Positions 25,200 to 33,504 of a DNA stretch of 64,000 nt are shown one piece after another; the stretch's first letter is position 1, and every line of letters begins with the position of its first letter. This stretch comes from Pseudobutyrivibrio sp. (GTDB lineage: Bacteria; Bacillota; Clostridia; Lachnospirales; Lachnospiraceae): NCBI GenBank assembly GCA_017557435.1, contig JAFYYR010000028.1, positions 154,664 through 218,663 of the forward strand. The letters are read 5' to 3'. A program made the position numbers and the translations under genes. The notes beneath the pieces were generated by a model. That model was given only the letters and a program-made list of their open reading frames with translations. It was not told where the DNA came from and did not search any database.

Positions 25200-26027
25200 T
25201 TACCAATTCACTTTATATCCATTTACATAATATACAACATCAACCTCTTCTCCGCCAAAGGATTTAATATTAAACTCCACCTTATTATTAAGGAACTCTT
25301 CTCCACCTACAATAATATTTCCGAGATTATCCAAAACAAATCCATAGCCTTTATCTGCACCATATTCAAGTCTAGTTTCAGAATCGATTATAGATTCTAT
25401 ATAATAATTCTCACTATTATCTTTCTTTAATTCGCTTGTAATTTCAAAAGGTATGTATTCCTCGCTCGAAGCTTCTACCGTAAAGCTATTCCACTTTATC
25501 TCTCCTGAAGGTTCTGCTTCATTTAACAGATAGTCACGTGCAATAGTATTTTGGGGACCAATTTCAACATTATCCTCTAAGATATCAAATACAACCTCAC
25601 CACCAGTATTTTCGGCATATCCTTCGAATGATATTTTAACTCCTGCATCTGAAAGATTTGTATAGGCTACAACAAGATGATTACGACCTTCGTAATTATA
25701 TTTTGTTTCAGAAACAATAATAGCATCATTATCTGCTGGTGCATAAGCAACCTGCCAATTTACTTTTTTATAATTACTATCCAAAGCATCTAACTGGCTC
25801 TGCATTGCTGAAGAGATAGGATACTCTGCTGCAACTCCTGCTCCAAAAGCTACCTCTTCATCAGCTTCAGGTACATTGTCATCTCCTTCTGGCTCATCAT
25901 CTAAAATACCTTCCTCGAAAGAATCATTTCCACCATCAGAAGATCCACCCTTGTCTCCACAGGCTGCAAAAGATACTACTGTACCTATAATAGCCATTGA
26001 TAACCATACTAATTTCATCTTTTTCAT
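25200..26027 (-). CDS. Lipoprotein, family A (275 residues)
   Basis: A paralogue of the 24063 gene with lipobox VSFAACGD and the acidic linker DDEPEGDDNVPEADEEV. The domain keeps KKVNWQVAYAPADND, VVAYTNLSDAGVKISFEGYA, PSGEIKWNSFTVEAS and GYGFVLDNLGNIIVGG. Start at the ATG of MKKMKLVWLS (26025-26027), with AAAGGAGAATAG upstream. The near-identical N-terminal half against a divergent C-terminal half suggests recent gene conversion of the 5' end or selection for diversity of the exposed domain. The function is unknown. Confidence 0.82.
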   Translation of the reverse strand: MKKMKLVWLSMAIIGTVVSFAACGDKGGSSDGGNDSFEEGILDDEPEGDDNVPEADEEVAFGAGVAAEYPISSAMQSQLDALDSNYKKVNWQVAYAPADNDAIIVSETKYNYEGRNHLVVAYTNLSDAGVKISFEGYAENTGGEVVFDILEDNVEIGPQNTIARDYLLNEAEPSGEIKWNSFTVEASSEEYIPFEITSELKKDNSENYYIESIIDSETRLEYGADKGYGFVLDNLGNIIVGGEEFLNNKVEFNIKSFGGEEVDVVYYVNGYKVNW

Positions 26028-26096
26028 TTTACTATTCTCCTTTGGTTTCATTTATTTTAAGCTTTCTTTATAGTTCAATTTCTATTTTGAAATTAG

Positions 26097-27395
26097 CTAT
26101 TCGCCTTCTCCATAATAAGTATCACCCGTTGAATATAAAACTGAAAATTTTCTACCTGGGATATTTTCTATTCTAAAGGTGTACTCACCTTCTTGTGGCT
26201 TAGCTATGTTAACAACTATCTGATTGTCTTTCTCCTCATAGCTGACTTCTTCTCCATCTGGAGGTGTGACGAATAAATATGCCTGTTCACTATTCTCGAG
26301 TGGTGTAACATTAACCACTGCACAGAATGCCTCATCTCCTACTATATTATAAGTCCAAGTCGCCGTGTTTCCACTTGCAACCTCAGGGACTTGGTCGTCA
26401 CCTTCCGGCTCATCTTCTTCTGCCGTTATTGCTTCCTCATCAACTGGCTGCGAAGGGTCAAATATTACTTGTCCCATTTCATTGTATTGAATCAATGGCA
26501 CATTCCAATCAATATTTTTATCATATGGCTTACCATTGTAGATTGCAACATCATTATCATCTACATATCTAAACAGCGCCTCACCATTTAAGTAATAGTA
26601 GCCTGTGCACAACCACTCTGGAATCTCAACTGAAATACAGCTCGAATGTAAGAAACTATATCCTTTACACTCAAAATCCTCAAACTCAGTAAATGTATGC
26701 TGATTAGATGTAAGCATATAATCCTGATAATATGTACCTGTGTATAACTCACACACGTACTGTTTATTTTTCTTTAATCCAGTAATTATTCCCGACGCAG
26801 ATATGTTGTTTTCATCAACTGAAACGCCTCCAACTTTATCAAAATAAAGCCTCTCGACATTTAGCCCATCCAATTCACCAGCATCACTCTTAATATTAAC
26901 ATATTCATCAATATCACCATCATAGCCACTAATATAATAATGACCATCATCTGGTGCCAGGGAAGTAACACCTATTGAATATCCATTTTCATATAATCGC
27001 AAGAAATCAAATGCCTCAGGAATACCTTTCTTGCTCTTATATAATAACATATCTGAACTGGTCAAAGTAGGAATCAATCCATCTTTAGAAGAATCCACCC
27101 AAACAGTGTAATTAGCTTCTCCATCGTCTTTGTCTTCATAATCGATATTGGATCTTTCTTCTGGGCATAGAATAAATTCATTATCTTTTGCGTTTATCTT
27201 TTTACCCTTGCAATTCTTCCAGATATAGAAACATTCATCTTCCAATTCTTCAACATTATTTATTACTTCTATGCTACCGTCTCCAGCCGCCTGGGCTTCT
27301 CCAGCATCTAGTATTCCCGTTTGAGACAATACTACACTGGCAATCATTAATACTGATGCTACAATGATTATTATGATTAGAATCTTTTTTTGCAT
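26097..27395 (-). CDS. Membrane-anchored extracellular protein (432 residues)
   Basis: It has one N-terminal hydrophobic helix (residues 4-24) without a lipobox. A long beta-rich extracellular region follows, with many aromatic residues. An acidic linker EEDEPEGDDQVPE near residue 340 is followed by a C-terminal beta-sandwich-like domain (ATWTYNIVGDEAFCAVVNVT to the end). The DEPEGDD-VPE linker is almost the same as in the neighbouring lipoproteins, which links the proteins by recombination or function. The gene is one base from the next upstream gene and may be the last member of the VirB2-VirB6-VirB3 run. No family was recognised. Confidence 0.72.
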   Translation of the reverse strand: MQKKILIIIIIVASVLMIASVVLSQTGILDAGEAQAAGDGSIEVINNVEELEDECFYIWKNCKGKKINAKDNEFILCPEERSNIDYEDKDDGEANYTVWVDSSKDGLIPTLTSSDMLLYKSKKGIPEAFDFLRLYENGYSIGVTSLAPDDGHYYISGYDGDIDEYVNIKSDAGELDGLNVERLYFDKVGGVSVDENNISASGIITGLKKNKQYVCELYTGTYYQDYMLTSNQHTFTEFEDFECKGYSFLHSSCISVEIPEWLCTGYYYLNGEALFRYVDDNDVAIYNGKPYDKNIDWNVPLIQYNEMGQVIFDPSQPVDEEAITAEEDEPEGDDQVPEVASGNTATWTYNIVGDEAFCAVVNVTPLENSEQAYLFVTPPDGEEVSYEEKDNQIVVNIAKPQEGEYTFRIENIPGRKFSVLYSTGDTYYGEGE

Positions 27396-27396
27396 T

Positions 27397-27879
27397 TTAT
27401 GAACTCCTTATCATAAACTCGTTCTTATACTCAGCATTTGCATAATTTATCCTACGTCTAGCAGAAGCTAGTATTTCAATAGGAACTGAATCTAATGGCT
27501 TTTTTTCTAGTATCAAACATATGGCATTGGCAATTAATCCCATTTTCATATTCGCAAAATAGAGATATTTCTTCTTTTCGAATGCTCTGCCATACCGCTT
27601 TAAAAGCTGTTTTGCTGTATCTATTTCAAAACATGTGAAACCCATTTTTAGCATATCTGTTTCACATACATCAGATTCTATTAAGTCGGCACAATACAGC
27701 GAATGAAAAATATAAAACTCATATTGCACCAACAAATATTTATAAGCCATAATCTCATTTGGATTTCCATAATTTATAAATGGCTTTATTTCATTTTTAA
27801 TTGCAAGATTGTTTTCTCCATTAAATAATATGTCTCGTCGTTTTAGTCTTTCAAAAACACTCACATAATCAATTTGCAT
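27397..27879 (-). CDS. Hypothetical protein in T4SS run (160 residues)
   Basis: A soluble helical protein with no signal or membrane segment and no family recognised. It lies 10 bases after the VirB3/PrgI-like gene and 1 base before the 432-residue extracellular protein, so it is almost surely cotranscribed with them. A ribosome binding site AGGAGAT precedes the ATG. A cytoplasmic accessory role, such as adaptor or chaperone, is possible but only by position. Confidence 0.68.
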   Translation of the reverse strand: MQIDYVSVFERLKRRDILFNGENNLAIKNEIKPFINYGNPNEIMAYKYLLVQYEFYIFHSLYCADLIESDVCETDMLKMGFTCFEIDTAKQLLKRYGRAFEKKKYLYFANMKMGLIANAICLILEKKPLDSVPIEILASARRRINYANAEYKNEFMIRSS

Positions 27880-27889
27880 GGATTATCTC

Positions 27890-28444
27890 CTAAAATAGAC
27901 TCTGTTGTTGAACCAACGCTCCAACTGTATGATGAACCGAATTATTTACCTTATATGTTTTCAGTCCAAACATTACCATTGCAAATACTATAAATGTAAC
28001 TATTAATACAATTACTACTATGAGACTTCTTCTCTGACCCTCTGGGGTAGCTGATACCTCTCTCTTCTTCTGAATTTCGGCCTCATTCTTTAATTTCACA
28101 GCCTCTTCCTTCATTAGGCTGATATCTTCTGTAGAACTAAAGTTCAAATACTTTTTAGGTTTAAAAAATAACAATTTTAAATATCCTGCTATAGACAGAT
28201 TTTCGCTTTGATTAGCTCCAAACAAAAATCCTATCGACAAGAAAACAAATAACACAGGAAATGTAATTAAAACCGGTGCATCATAGACCAATTGTAAGAA
28301 TACAAATCCAAATACGGCTATAATGACATTTCCCCATAATATTATTTTCTGCCCAACAGTCTGATGGGCTAAATACTCTATTCCAAACAATGCATCGCTA
28401 TCGATATCTTCCAAATTGATATTTCTTTCAAATTGTACTGCCAT
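27890..28444 (-). CDS. VirB3/PrgI-like membrane protein of T4SS (184 residues)
   Basis: Two adjacent N-terminal hydrophobic helices (about 33-53 and 56-74) are followed by a cytoplasmic coiled stretch and a third helix (about 140-160). In Gram-positive T4SS the PrgI/VirB3 protein is small with paired N-terminal helices and sits near VirB6 and VirB4. Here the gene follows VirB6 by 18 bases. The extra C-terminal helix makes it longer than typical PrgI (about 110-120 residues). The call is by topology and position, not by a recognised motif. Confidence 0.5.
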   Translation of the reverse strand: MAVQFERNINLEDIDSDALFGIEYLAHQTVGQKIILWGNVIIAVFGFVFLQLVYDAPVLITFPVLFVFLSIGFLFGANQSENLSIAGYLKLLFFKPKKYLNFSSTEDISLMKEEAVKLKNEAEIQKKREVSATPEGQRRSLIVVIVLIVTFIVFAMVMFGLKTYKVNNSVHHTVGALVQQQSLF

Positions 28445-28462
28445 TTTACTATCTCCTTACAA

Positions 28463-29377
28463 CTAGCCAAATGCCTTTTGTATCATTGCATCCATAGATT
28501 TTAAAAGTGCCGTTATAATCAAAGCGTTTGCATCAGCTCCTACTATTGTAATAATTTGTCCGGACATTGATGTATTACCACTTCCACTCAAATAATCAGC
28601 TATAAGAGTTGAACTAACGCTCCCACCCATTCTAACTGCTAGTACGAATAGTCCACCAGATAAGCATAGGCCTAAAAATGTTTTTCCCATGCTCCAAATT
28701 TGTTTTGTGCCCTCATCAGAACAACAGCCCATACTTAATACAACTGTAGAAAGGGGCATCATTAATAATGGTTTAACAATTCTCTGATATGCTATTCCAA
28801 TAACAGATAATCCTGAACTGACAAGTATCAGAAGCGTTACTACTCCTCCTATAAAGTAAAGAATATATGGTCCCATCTGTTTAAAAAATTCTTGAATAGT
28901 AGCACCAAAATCCATAACATCAACTGTACTTAAATCCATGTTCAACTGATGTATTTTTTCCATTAGACTATCTACTGGCCCATACCCATATTCTATCCTC
29001 ACTTTTCCTGAGATATTTGCTGCTCTTATAACACTTTGCGCAAATCTATCTGAAAACAGCATTATGCCTTCTATAATATCTGATAGTTTAAACATTACAA
29101 ACAGAATAATCCCATATCTCATTGCGTCAGATAAGAATTTCTTCAATGCCTGTTCTGGCGGAGAACTAACAACAGACTTATAAATTGCGATAATAAAAAA
29201 CAGTGTCGCCAATGGCACTGAACCATTTAATATATATTTAAAAAGACCCATAACAATACCCCATAAATGTCCGTCATAACTCCGGGGTGAGTGCTGAAAC
29301 ATATTCCCCGCAAGATCTATACAATTATTCCAAACGGAAAAACCAGCATCAAAAAGTCCTTCTATTACTTCTTCCAT
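28463..29377 (-). CDS. TrbL/VirB6-like polytopic membrane protein
   Basis: A 304-residue protein with about 6-7 membrane segments. Two are near residues 45-95 around GSVPLATLFFIIAIYKSVVS. A central extracytoplasmic region lies around residues 115-155, and a C-terminal group includes YILYFIGGVVTLLILVSSGL and QRIVKPLLMMPLS. This is the TrbL/VirB6 pattern of the inner-membrane channel of Gram-positive conjugation systems. It sits right after the pilin-like gene, separated by a hairpin. Its role is membrane channel assembly with VirB4 and VirD4. Confidence 0.75.
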   Translation of the reverse strand: MEEVIEGLFDAGFSVWNNCIDLAGNMFQHSPRSYDGHLWGIVMGLFKYILNGSVPLATLFFIIAIYKSVVSSPPEQALKKFLSDAMRYGIILFVMFKLSDIIEGIMLFSDRFAQSVIRAANISGKVRIEYGYGPVDSLMEKIHQLNMDLSTVDVMDFGATIQEFFKQMGPYILYFIGGVVTLLILVSSGLSVIGIAYQRIVKPLLMMPLSTVVLSMGCCSDEGTKQIWSMGKTFLGLCLSGGLFVLAVRMGGSVSSTLIADYLSGSGNTSMSGQIITIVGADANALIITALLKSMDAMIQKAFG

Positions 29378-29395
29378 TTCTTCTACCTCATAAAA

Positions 29396-29438
29396 GAAAG
29401 CATAAGCGCCTAACTAATCATCAGACACTTATGCTTTC
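29396..29438 (-). terminator. Partial terminator/attenuator between pilin and virB6-like genes
   Basis: On the minus strand GAAAGCATAAG, a 21-base loop and CTTATGCTTTC are followed by TTTTATG. It would lower expression beyond the pilin gene, as often seen for abundant pilins. Confidence 0.6.
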
Positions 29439-29455
29439 ATTATGCCTTGATAACA

Positions 29456-29716
29456 TTATACTCCTACGCCTAAAACACCTAACACCGCAGAAATTCCAAT
29501 CAAGATACCACCTGCAACAATTGTAAGTGTAGCCTGATGTTCGCCCTGCTGATCAAGTTTCTGGAAAGCCAGCGCAAATCTAATTGCTCCATAAATAACA
29601 ATGACGGCTCCCAATGCACCTGAAACTGTAATTAATACCTTGGCGAGCTTTCTAATTGGACCTGTAAAGTCTCCTGCCACGCACATAAGGTAATTCAGCT
29701 TTGCTATAGAATTCAT
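29456..29716 (-). CDS. Maff2/VirB2-like pilin-type small membrane protein
   Basis: An 86-residue protein with two hydrophobic helices (about residues 22-46 and 63-85) and a short polar turn KLDQQGEHQATL between them. This is the shape of the Maff2 family found in Lachnospiraceae conjugative elements, and of VirB2/TrbC pilins. It is the first gene of the run pilin, VirB6-like, VirB3-like. Two tandem copies of the TGGAAAAAA upstream motif lie in the 327-bp AT-rich leader, and a hairpin follows the gene. It probably forms the pilus or a channel lining. Confidence 0.78.
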   Translation of the reverse strand: MNSIAKLNYLMCVAGDFTGPIRKLAKVLITVSGALGAVIVIYGAIRFALAFQKLDQQGEHQATLTIVAGGILIGISAVLGVLGVGV

Positions 29717-29756
29717 GTATTTCTCCTTTCAACAAAATTAATCTTTCTTTGCTGTT

Positions 29757-29792
29757 CTTATATATTTCAAAAAGGATAATGCCTTTTTTCCA
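29757..29792 (-). promoter_or_regulatory. Shared upstream motif, copy 2
   Basis: On the minus strand ATGGAAAAAAGG, then 16 bases after GGAAAAAA comes AAATATATAAG. About 40 bases upstream of the pilin-like start. Confidence 0.5.
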
Positions 29793-29847
29793 TTTTTTAA
29801 AAATTTTTTTAAACTTTTTAATGATGTGTACCCATTCTCCTTTCCCT

Positions 29848-29885
29848 TCATATATTATTTAATAAAATAAATTGTCTTTTTTCCA
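29848..29885 (-). promoter_or_regulatory. Shared upstream motif, copy 3
   Basis: On the minus strand TTGGAAAAAAGACA, then AAATAATATATGAAGG. Second copy in the pilin leader, so tandem promoters are possible. The rest of the gap 29717-30044 is AT-rich with nothing else recognised. Confidence 0.45.
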
Positions 29886-30044
29886 AAATCGAAATAATTT
29901 CTCTACTTTTCTTTTACTCAAGCGGAACATGTCTTCTTTTATTATCTTCTAAATATTATTTATATATTTGATTTTTTATTTTACTTTTTGTATTATTTAT
30001 ATATGGTTATTAAAACAATAAAAAGGGAGTAGTTCAAGGATACC

Positions 30045-31136
30045 ATGAAGACTAAAACAATTTTAAAATCCGTATCTTTATTAACAATTCTTTCACTCTT
30101 CTTTACTAGCTGTGGCTATACTCTAGGAGATAGATTCAATATGGCAAAATATAAGCGTATTGGCCGTTCAAATGCTATAAACTATATTGAAGAAAAATAT
30201 GGTTTTACTCCTACAGTAAGGGACGTTAGCAACACTTTTCCTGAGTTATCTGTTCCTGATTTTTGGCCCACCCCCAAAGAAGATGTTATCGTATCAATGG
30301 AGTATGAGGGTAAGGAATTTACTGTTGAAATAACTGGTGCCGGGAAATCACTTGAAGGGGCAGACGATTATCAAAAGGATGAAATAATTGATTCATTAAC
30401 AACCTATCTAATAACTAATTATCCATCTGTAGAAGAAGTCGTTTTCCCATCTTTTGAAGAGAATTGGTCTTTATTTAGTCCAAAATTCGAAGGAGAAAAC
30501 TATAATGATCTAGTTACTAATAATATATATTCCGATGTCATTCTTAAAATATGCGAACCAGATGTTAACGATTTTCCAATAGAAAAATTAAAATCAGAAT
30601 TGGACTTTGATTCTATTTCAATAATCAACTATAACGATAACCAAAAAATGCCATCGCCAAACACTAACATCTATCTCTCTGGCTCCGGTTATGGCATAGA
30701 TGAAATTATGCCATATATAAGTCAATATTTGTGGTACTACAATCCAAATGAAGAAGGTTCTGAGCCATATCTGACTACTGTATACACTACATACTATGAT
30801 TCTTTAGTCATCTGTAGTGAATCAGATGAGCCGGTTATCGTTGAGCCTAATACAGAGCCTCCTACATATGATATGGATGCTGCAAATGAAACGCTCATCT
30901 CATCATACCGTATAAGATCTAATCAAGATAATTTCATCATATGCGTGCCTATACAGGATACGGATAAAGGGACCGCTCTTGCTGTTACTAATTCAAACGG
31001 ATATAGCTATTTAAGAGAAGATAATGCCGATTACATATCTTTAAATTCTTATATGGTAAGTAATCGCGAAGACGATACTTCCGAGTACGAGTACTCATCT
31101 CTTATTTATATAGTCTCAAGAAACGAAGAAGAATAA
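30045..31136 (+). CDS. Lipoprotein inserted in opposite orientation within T4SS locus
   Basis: A 363-residue protein. The signal peptide has lipobox FFTSCGY (Cys about 23). The mature N-terminus has YIEEKYGFTPTVRDVSN, then SMEYEGKEFTVEITG. The rest is soluble with many acidic residues and a proline-rich stretch EPNTEPPTYD. It is the only intact plus-strand gene between the two halves of the T4SS-like locus. A broken paralogue (40216-40398) lies next to the other end of the locus, also on the plus strand. The function is unknown. It ends at a strong bidirectional terminator. Confidence 0.8.
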   Translation: MKTKTILKSVSLLTILSLFFTSCGYTLGDRFNMAKYKRIGRSNAINYIEEKYGFTPTVRDVSNTFPELSVPDFWPTPKEDVIVSMEYEGKEFTVEITGAGKSLEGADDYQKDEIIDSLTTYLITNYPSVEEVVFPSFEENWSLFSPKFEGENYNDLVTNNIYSDVILKICEPDVNDFPIEKLKSELDFDSISIINYNDNQKMPSPNTNIYLSGSGYGIDEIMPYISQYLWYYNPNEEGSEPYLTTVYTTYYDSLVICSESDEPVIVEPNTEPPTYDMDAANETLISSYRIRSNQDNFIICVPIQDTDKGTALAVTNSNGYSYLREDNADYISLNSYMVSNREDDTSEYEYSSLIYIVSRNEEE

Positions 31137-31166
31137 TCAGCATTGATTGCAATAATGTAATAAACC

Positions 31167-31204
31167 AACAAGCCTGTCACTTTTCAAAGTGACAGGCTTG
31201 TTTT
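31167..31204. terminator. Bidirectional intrinsic terminator
   Basis: AACAAGCCTGTCACTTT is followed two bases later by its exact complement, with T-runs on both strands. It separates the converging genes ending at 31136 and 31270. Confidence 0.92.
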
Positions 31205-31269
31205 ACAAATAGAATAATCTTTCGAGACAATACCATATACTTTACATTGTCTTAATTTTTGAGCCTCAA

Positions 31270-33474
31270 TTAATTTGCGTATAGTTTCTCTTCTATCTCT
31301 TCTACGCTCATATCAGGATTAATCAACGAATATATGTCATCCAGTCTTGTGCGGACATTCATAATAACAGGCGTCATTGCATCAATCTGGTCTGCATTGA
31401 ATCCCTTTGTTACCAGCTTTTTAACAATGAGTCTTCTATCGCCAAATTTGCTATAGTCAACTTCTCGCTGGACAACTGGAGCTGCTGCAACAGGCTCTTC
31501 TACCACATTTCGAGTCCTCTGCTTTGGCTCATAATAAGGGTCTTTTCTACATAAAAGTGGCATGAGCGGACTCTTTTCGAAGGCAACCTTTGGTTCGTAA
31601 AGTGGATTAGAGCCCTTTACAATAATTGCCGCTGGTCCATCTTTTTTCATTCCATACATCTGCTGAGCTGAGAAAAGTGGCTTCTCCATAATGTCATCAG
31701 TATGGCTAGATGAGCCCTGCATACCATAAGTATTTCCCATAGATCTCTTGTGAATAGTCTGGTTACCAAACATCTTACTTAAGTATTCACAAGAATCCTG
31801 ATCTGGTGCACCAAGAATTTCGATTACTGAACAGTTACCAATCAAATCGTGGTCCATATCATATTTAGGGAACTTTCTCTTTAACTGAATTAAGTTCTGT
31901 ACAATGATAAAGGCAGACATATTTCGGCTTCGCATTGTAGAAAGTCTCTCGACAAATGAATCAGGCAATGTTACATTGGCAAACTCGTCCATCAGGAATG
32001 TAAGATGATGAGGCAATGTCTCATTAAACCATGGGTCAATCATTGTAAGATGGTATAATTCATCAAAGAATAATGAATAGATAACTGATACAATCCAGTC
32101 AAAGTAATGCTGATTCTCTGATGTAACAAGATAGAGAATACGCTTACCGGTTCTAGAATTCTCATCTGGCTTACTGTAGCCAAATGATTTACCAATCTCA
32201 ATTTCATCTTCACTAAGCAAATCCTGAACGCACTGCAGCTTCATATAACGACAGTGAGCATCAAGTGATGCAACAATTGATGAAGTTGTCTCAGCTGCAC
32301 CATTGTAGTATTTTTCAATATCAACATATCCTGGGAAGTGGCTTCCATCTCCCTTATGCTCTGGAGATTCTCTCCATCTCTTATCACAGTCTGTAATAAT
32401 CTTGAGAATACCAGGCTCACAGTCTGGACCACCCTGAACCATGACATTACCACTATGGTCTGTCATTACAGTTCCATCAGGATTGTATCGAGGCATACCA
32501 TAGTTCTCGATTTTACCCATCTCATTCTGATGTACTGCAGTTGCTTCAAGAAGCTTTACAAATTCTCTCCAGTTCTGCTTTTCAACTGGTCTATCGTAAT
32601 GAAGAATATATAAAATAGCAGTCAAAAGAATCTCTGCTGAATCCTCAAAGAACTGGTTAGCGCCGGCATCTGAATCTGGCTTTGTAGTAGCCTTCATGAG
32701 AATCTGGGCCATAGACATAATTTCAGATTCATTTCTGATATATCTAAATGGATTAAAGTGAATTGAATCCTTCATAGCGTCCTGAGACTCTACATTTAAT
32801 ACCATTACTTCGTATCCATTATCCTCGAAATACTGTCCAGTCTGGTGGAAGAGCTCAGCCTTAGGGTCAGTAACTACGTAGTTGCCAGCCAGCTGAGAAA
32901 GTACTGGACGGGCCAATCTAAATGATTTACCAGTACCAGGAGGTCCTACAACTAACGCATTTAAGTTAGATGTCTTGTGATTATCAATATTTAAATAAAC
33001 ACCTTCTGCAATCCAGTAGTTTTTGGTGTTAACAGTATATGGAAACTGTAATGTAGGAAACTTTCTTCTAACTTCTGCTTCCTTGTCACCAAAATTAACC
33101 TCTACCAAATTATTCTCATCATGATTTCCAAACTCATTGGTAAATGCTTTTGCTGTAGTCCACTGAGCATCACCATACTCCTCACCTGCGAAATCGTATG
33201 ATACTTTTGTAGATTTCCACAGATAAAACAATGTCCAGATACTCTCAAATACTACTATGAAATATTTGGAATACTTAGTGTATTTCACAATAAGATGTGG
33301 TGGGAATGTAAGATAGTAATCTGCAAAATTTTTGAATAAAGTTGTGAATCCACCTCTTCTATCCCATACAGCGCCAAACATCATACCTACATAAGCAAGT
33401 AATAATGCTACTGCCAACCAGGTTAATATTATTGTACCTGGGTCCTTTTTTTTCGATTTAGTTATACCAGCCAT
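31270..33474 (-). CDS. virD4: VirD4/TraG-type coupling ATPase
   Basis: A 734-residue protein. It has two N-terminal membrane helices (about 14-36 and 66-88), a linker, then Walker A GPPGTGKS (177-184), the region VTDPKAELFH, Walker B LTFLMDEFAN (491-500) and the conserved RNMSAFIIVQNLIQL. Coupling proteins bring substrates (DNA-relaxase complexes or effector proteins) to the T4SS channel. The C-terminal tail after about residue 640 has a coiled, charged region that may bind a substrate. The gene follows the NlpC/P60 gene by 30 bases. No relaxase is encoded nearby, so the substrate may be protein. Confidence 0.93.
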   Translation of the reverse strand: MAGITKSKKKDPGTIILTWLAVALLLAYVGMMFGAVWDRRGGFTTLFKNFADYYLTFPPHLIVKYTKYSKYFIVVFESIWTLFYLWKSTKVSYDFAGEEYGDAQWTTAKAFTNEFGNHDENNLVEVNFGDKEAEVRRKFPTLQFPYTVNTKNYWIAEGVYLNIDNHKTSNLNALVVGPPGTGKSFRLARPVLSQLAGNYVVTDPKAELFHQTGQYFEDNGYEVMVLNVESQDAMKDSIHFNPFRYIRNESEIMSMAQILMKATTKPDSDAGANQFFEDSAEILLTAILYILHYDRPVEKQNWREFVKLLEATAVHQNEMGKIENYGMPRYNPDGTVMTDHSGNVMVQGGPDCEPGILKIITDCDKRWRESPEHKGDGSHFPGYVDIEKYYNGAAETTSSIVASLDAHCRYMKLQCVQDLLSEDEIEIGKSFGYSKPDENSRTGKRILYLVTSENQHYFDWIVSVIYSLFFDELYHLTMIDPWFNETLPHHLTFLMDEFANVTLPDSFVERLSTMRSRNMSAFIIVQNLIQLKRKFPKYDMDHDLIGNCSVIEILGAPDQDSCEYLSKMFGNQTIHKRSMGNTYGMQGSSSHTDDIMEKPLFSAQQMYGMKKDGPAAIIVKGSNPLYEPKVAFEKSPLMPLLCRKDPYYEPKQRTRNVVEEPVAAAPVVQREVDYSKFGDRRLIVKKLVTKGFNADQIDAMTPVIMNVRTRLDDIYSLINPDMSVEEIEEKLYAN

Positions 33475-33504
33475 TTTTCTTTTCCTTTTTATTAAAAATA
33501 CTCT

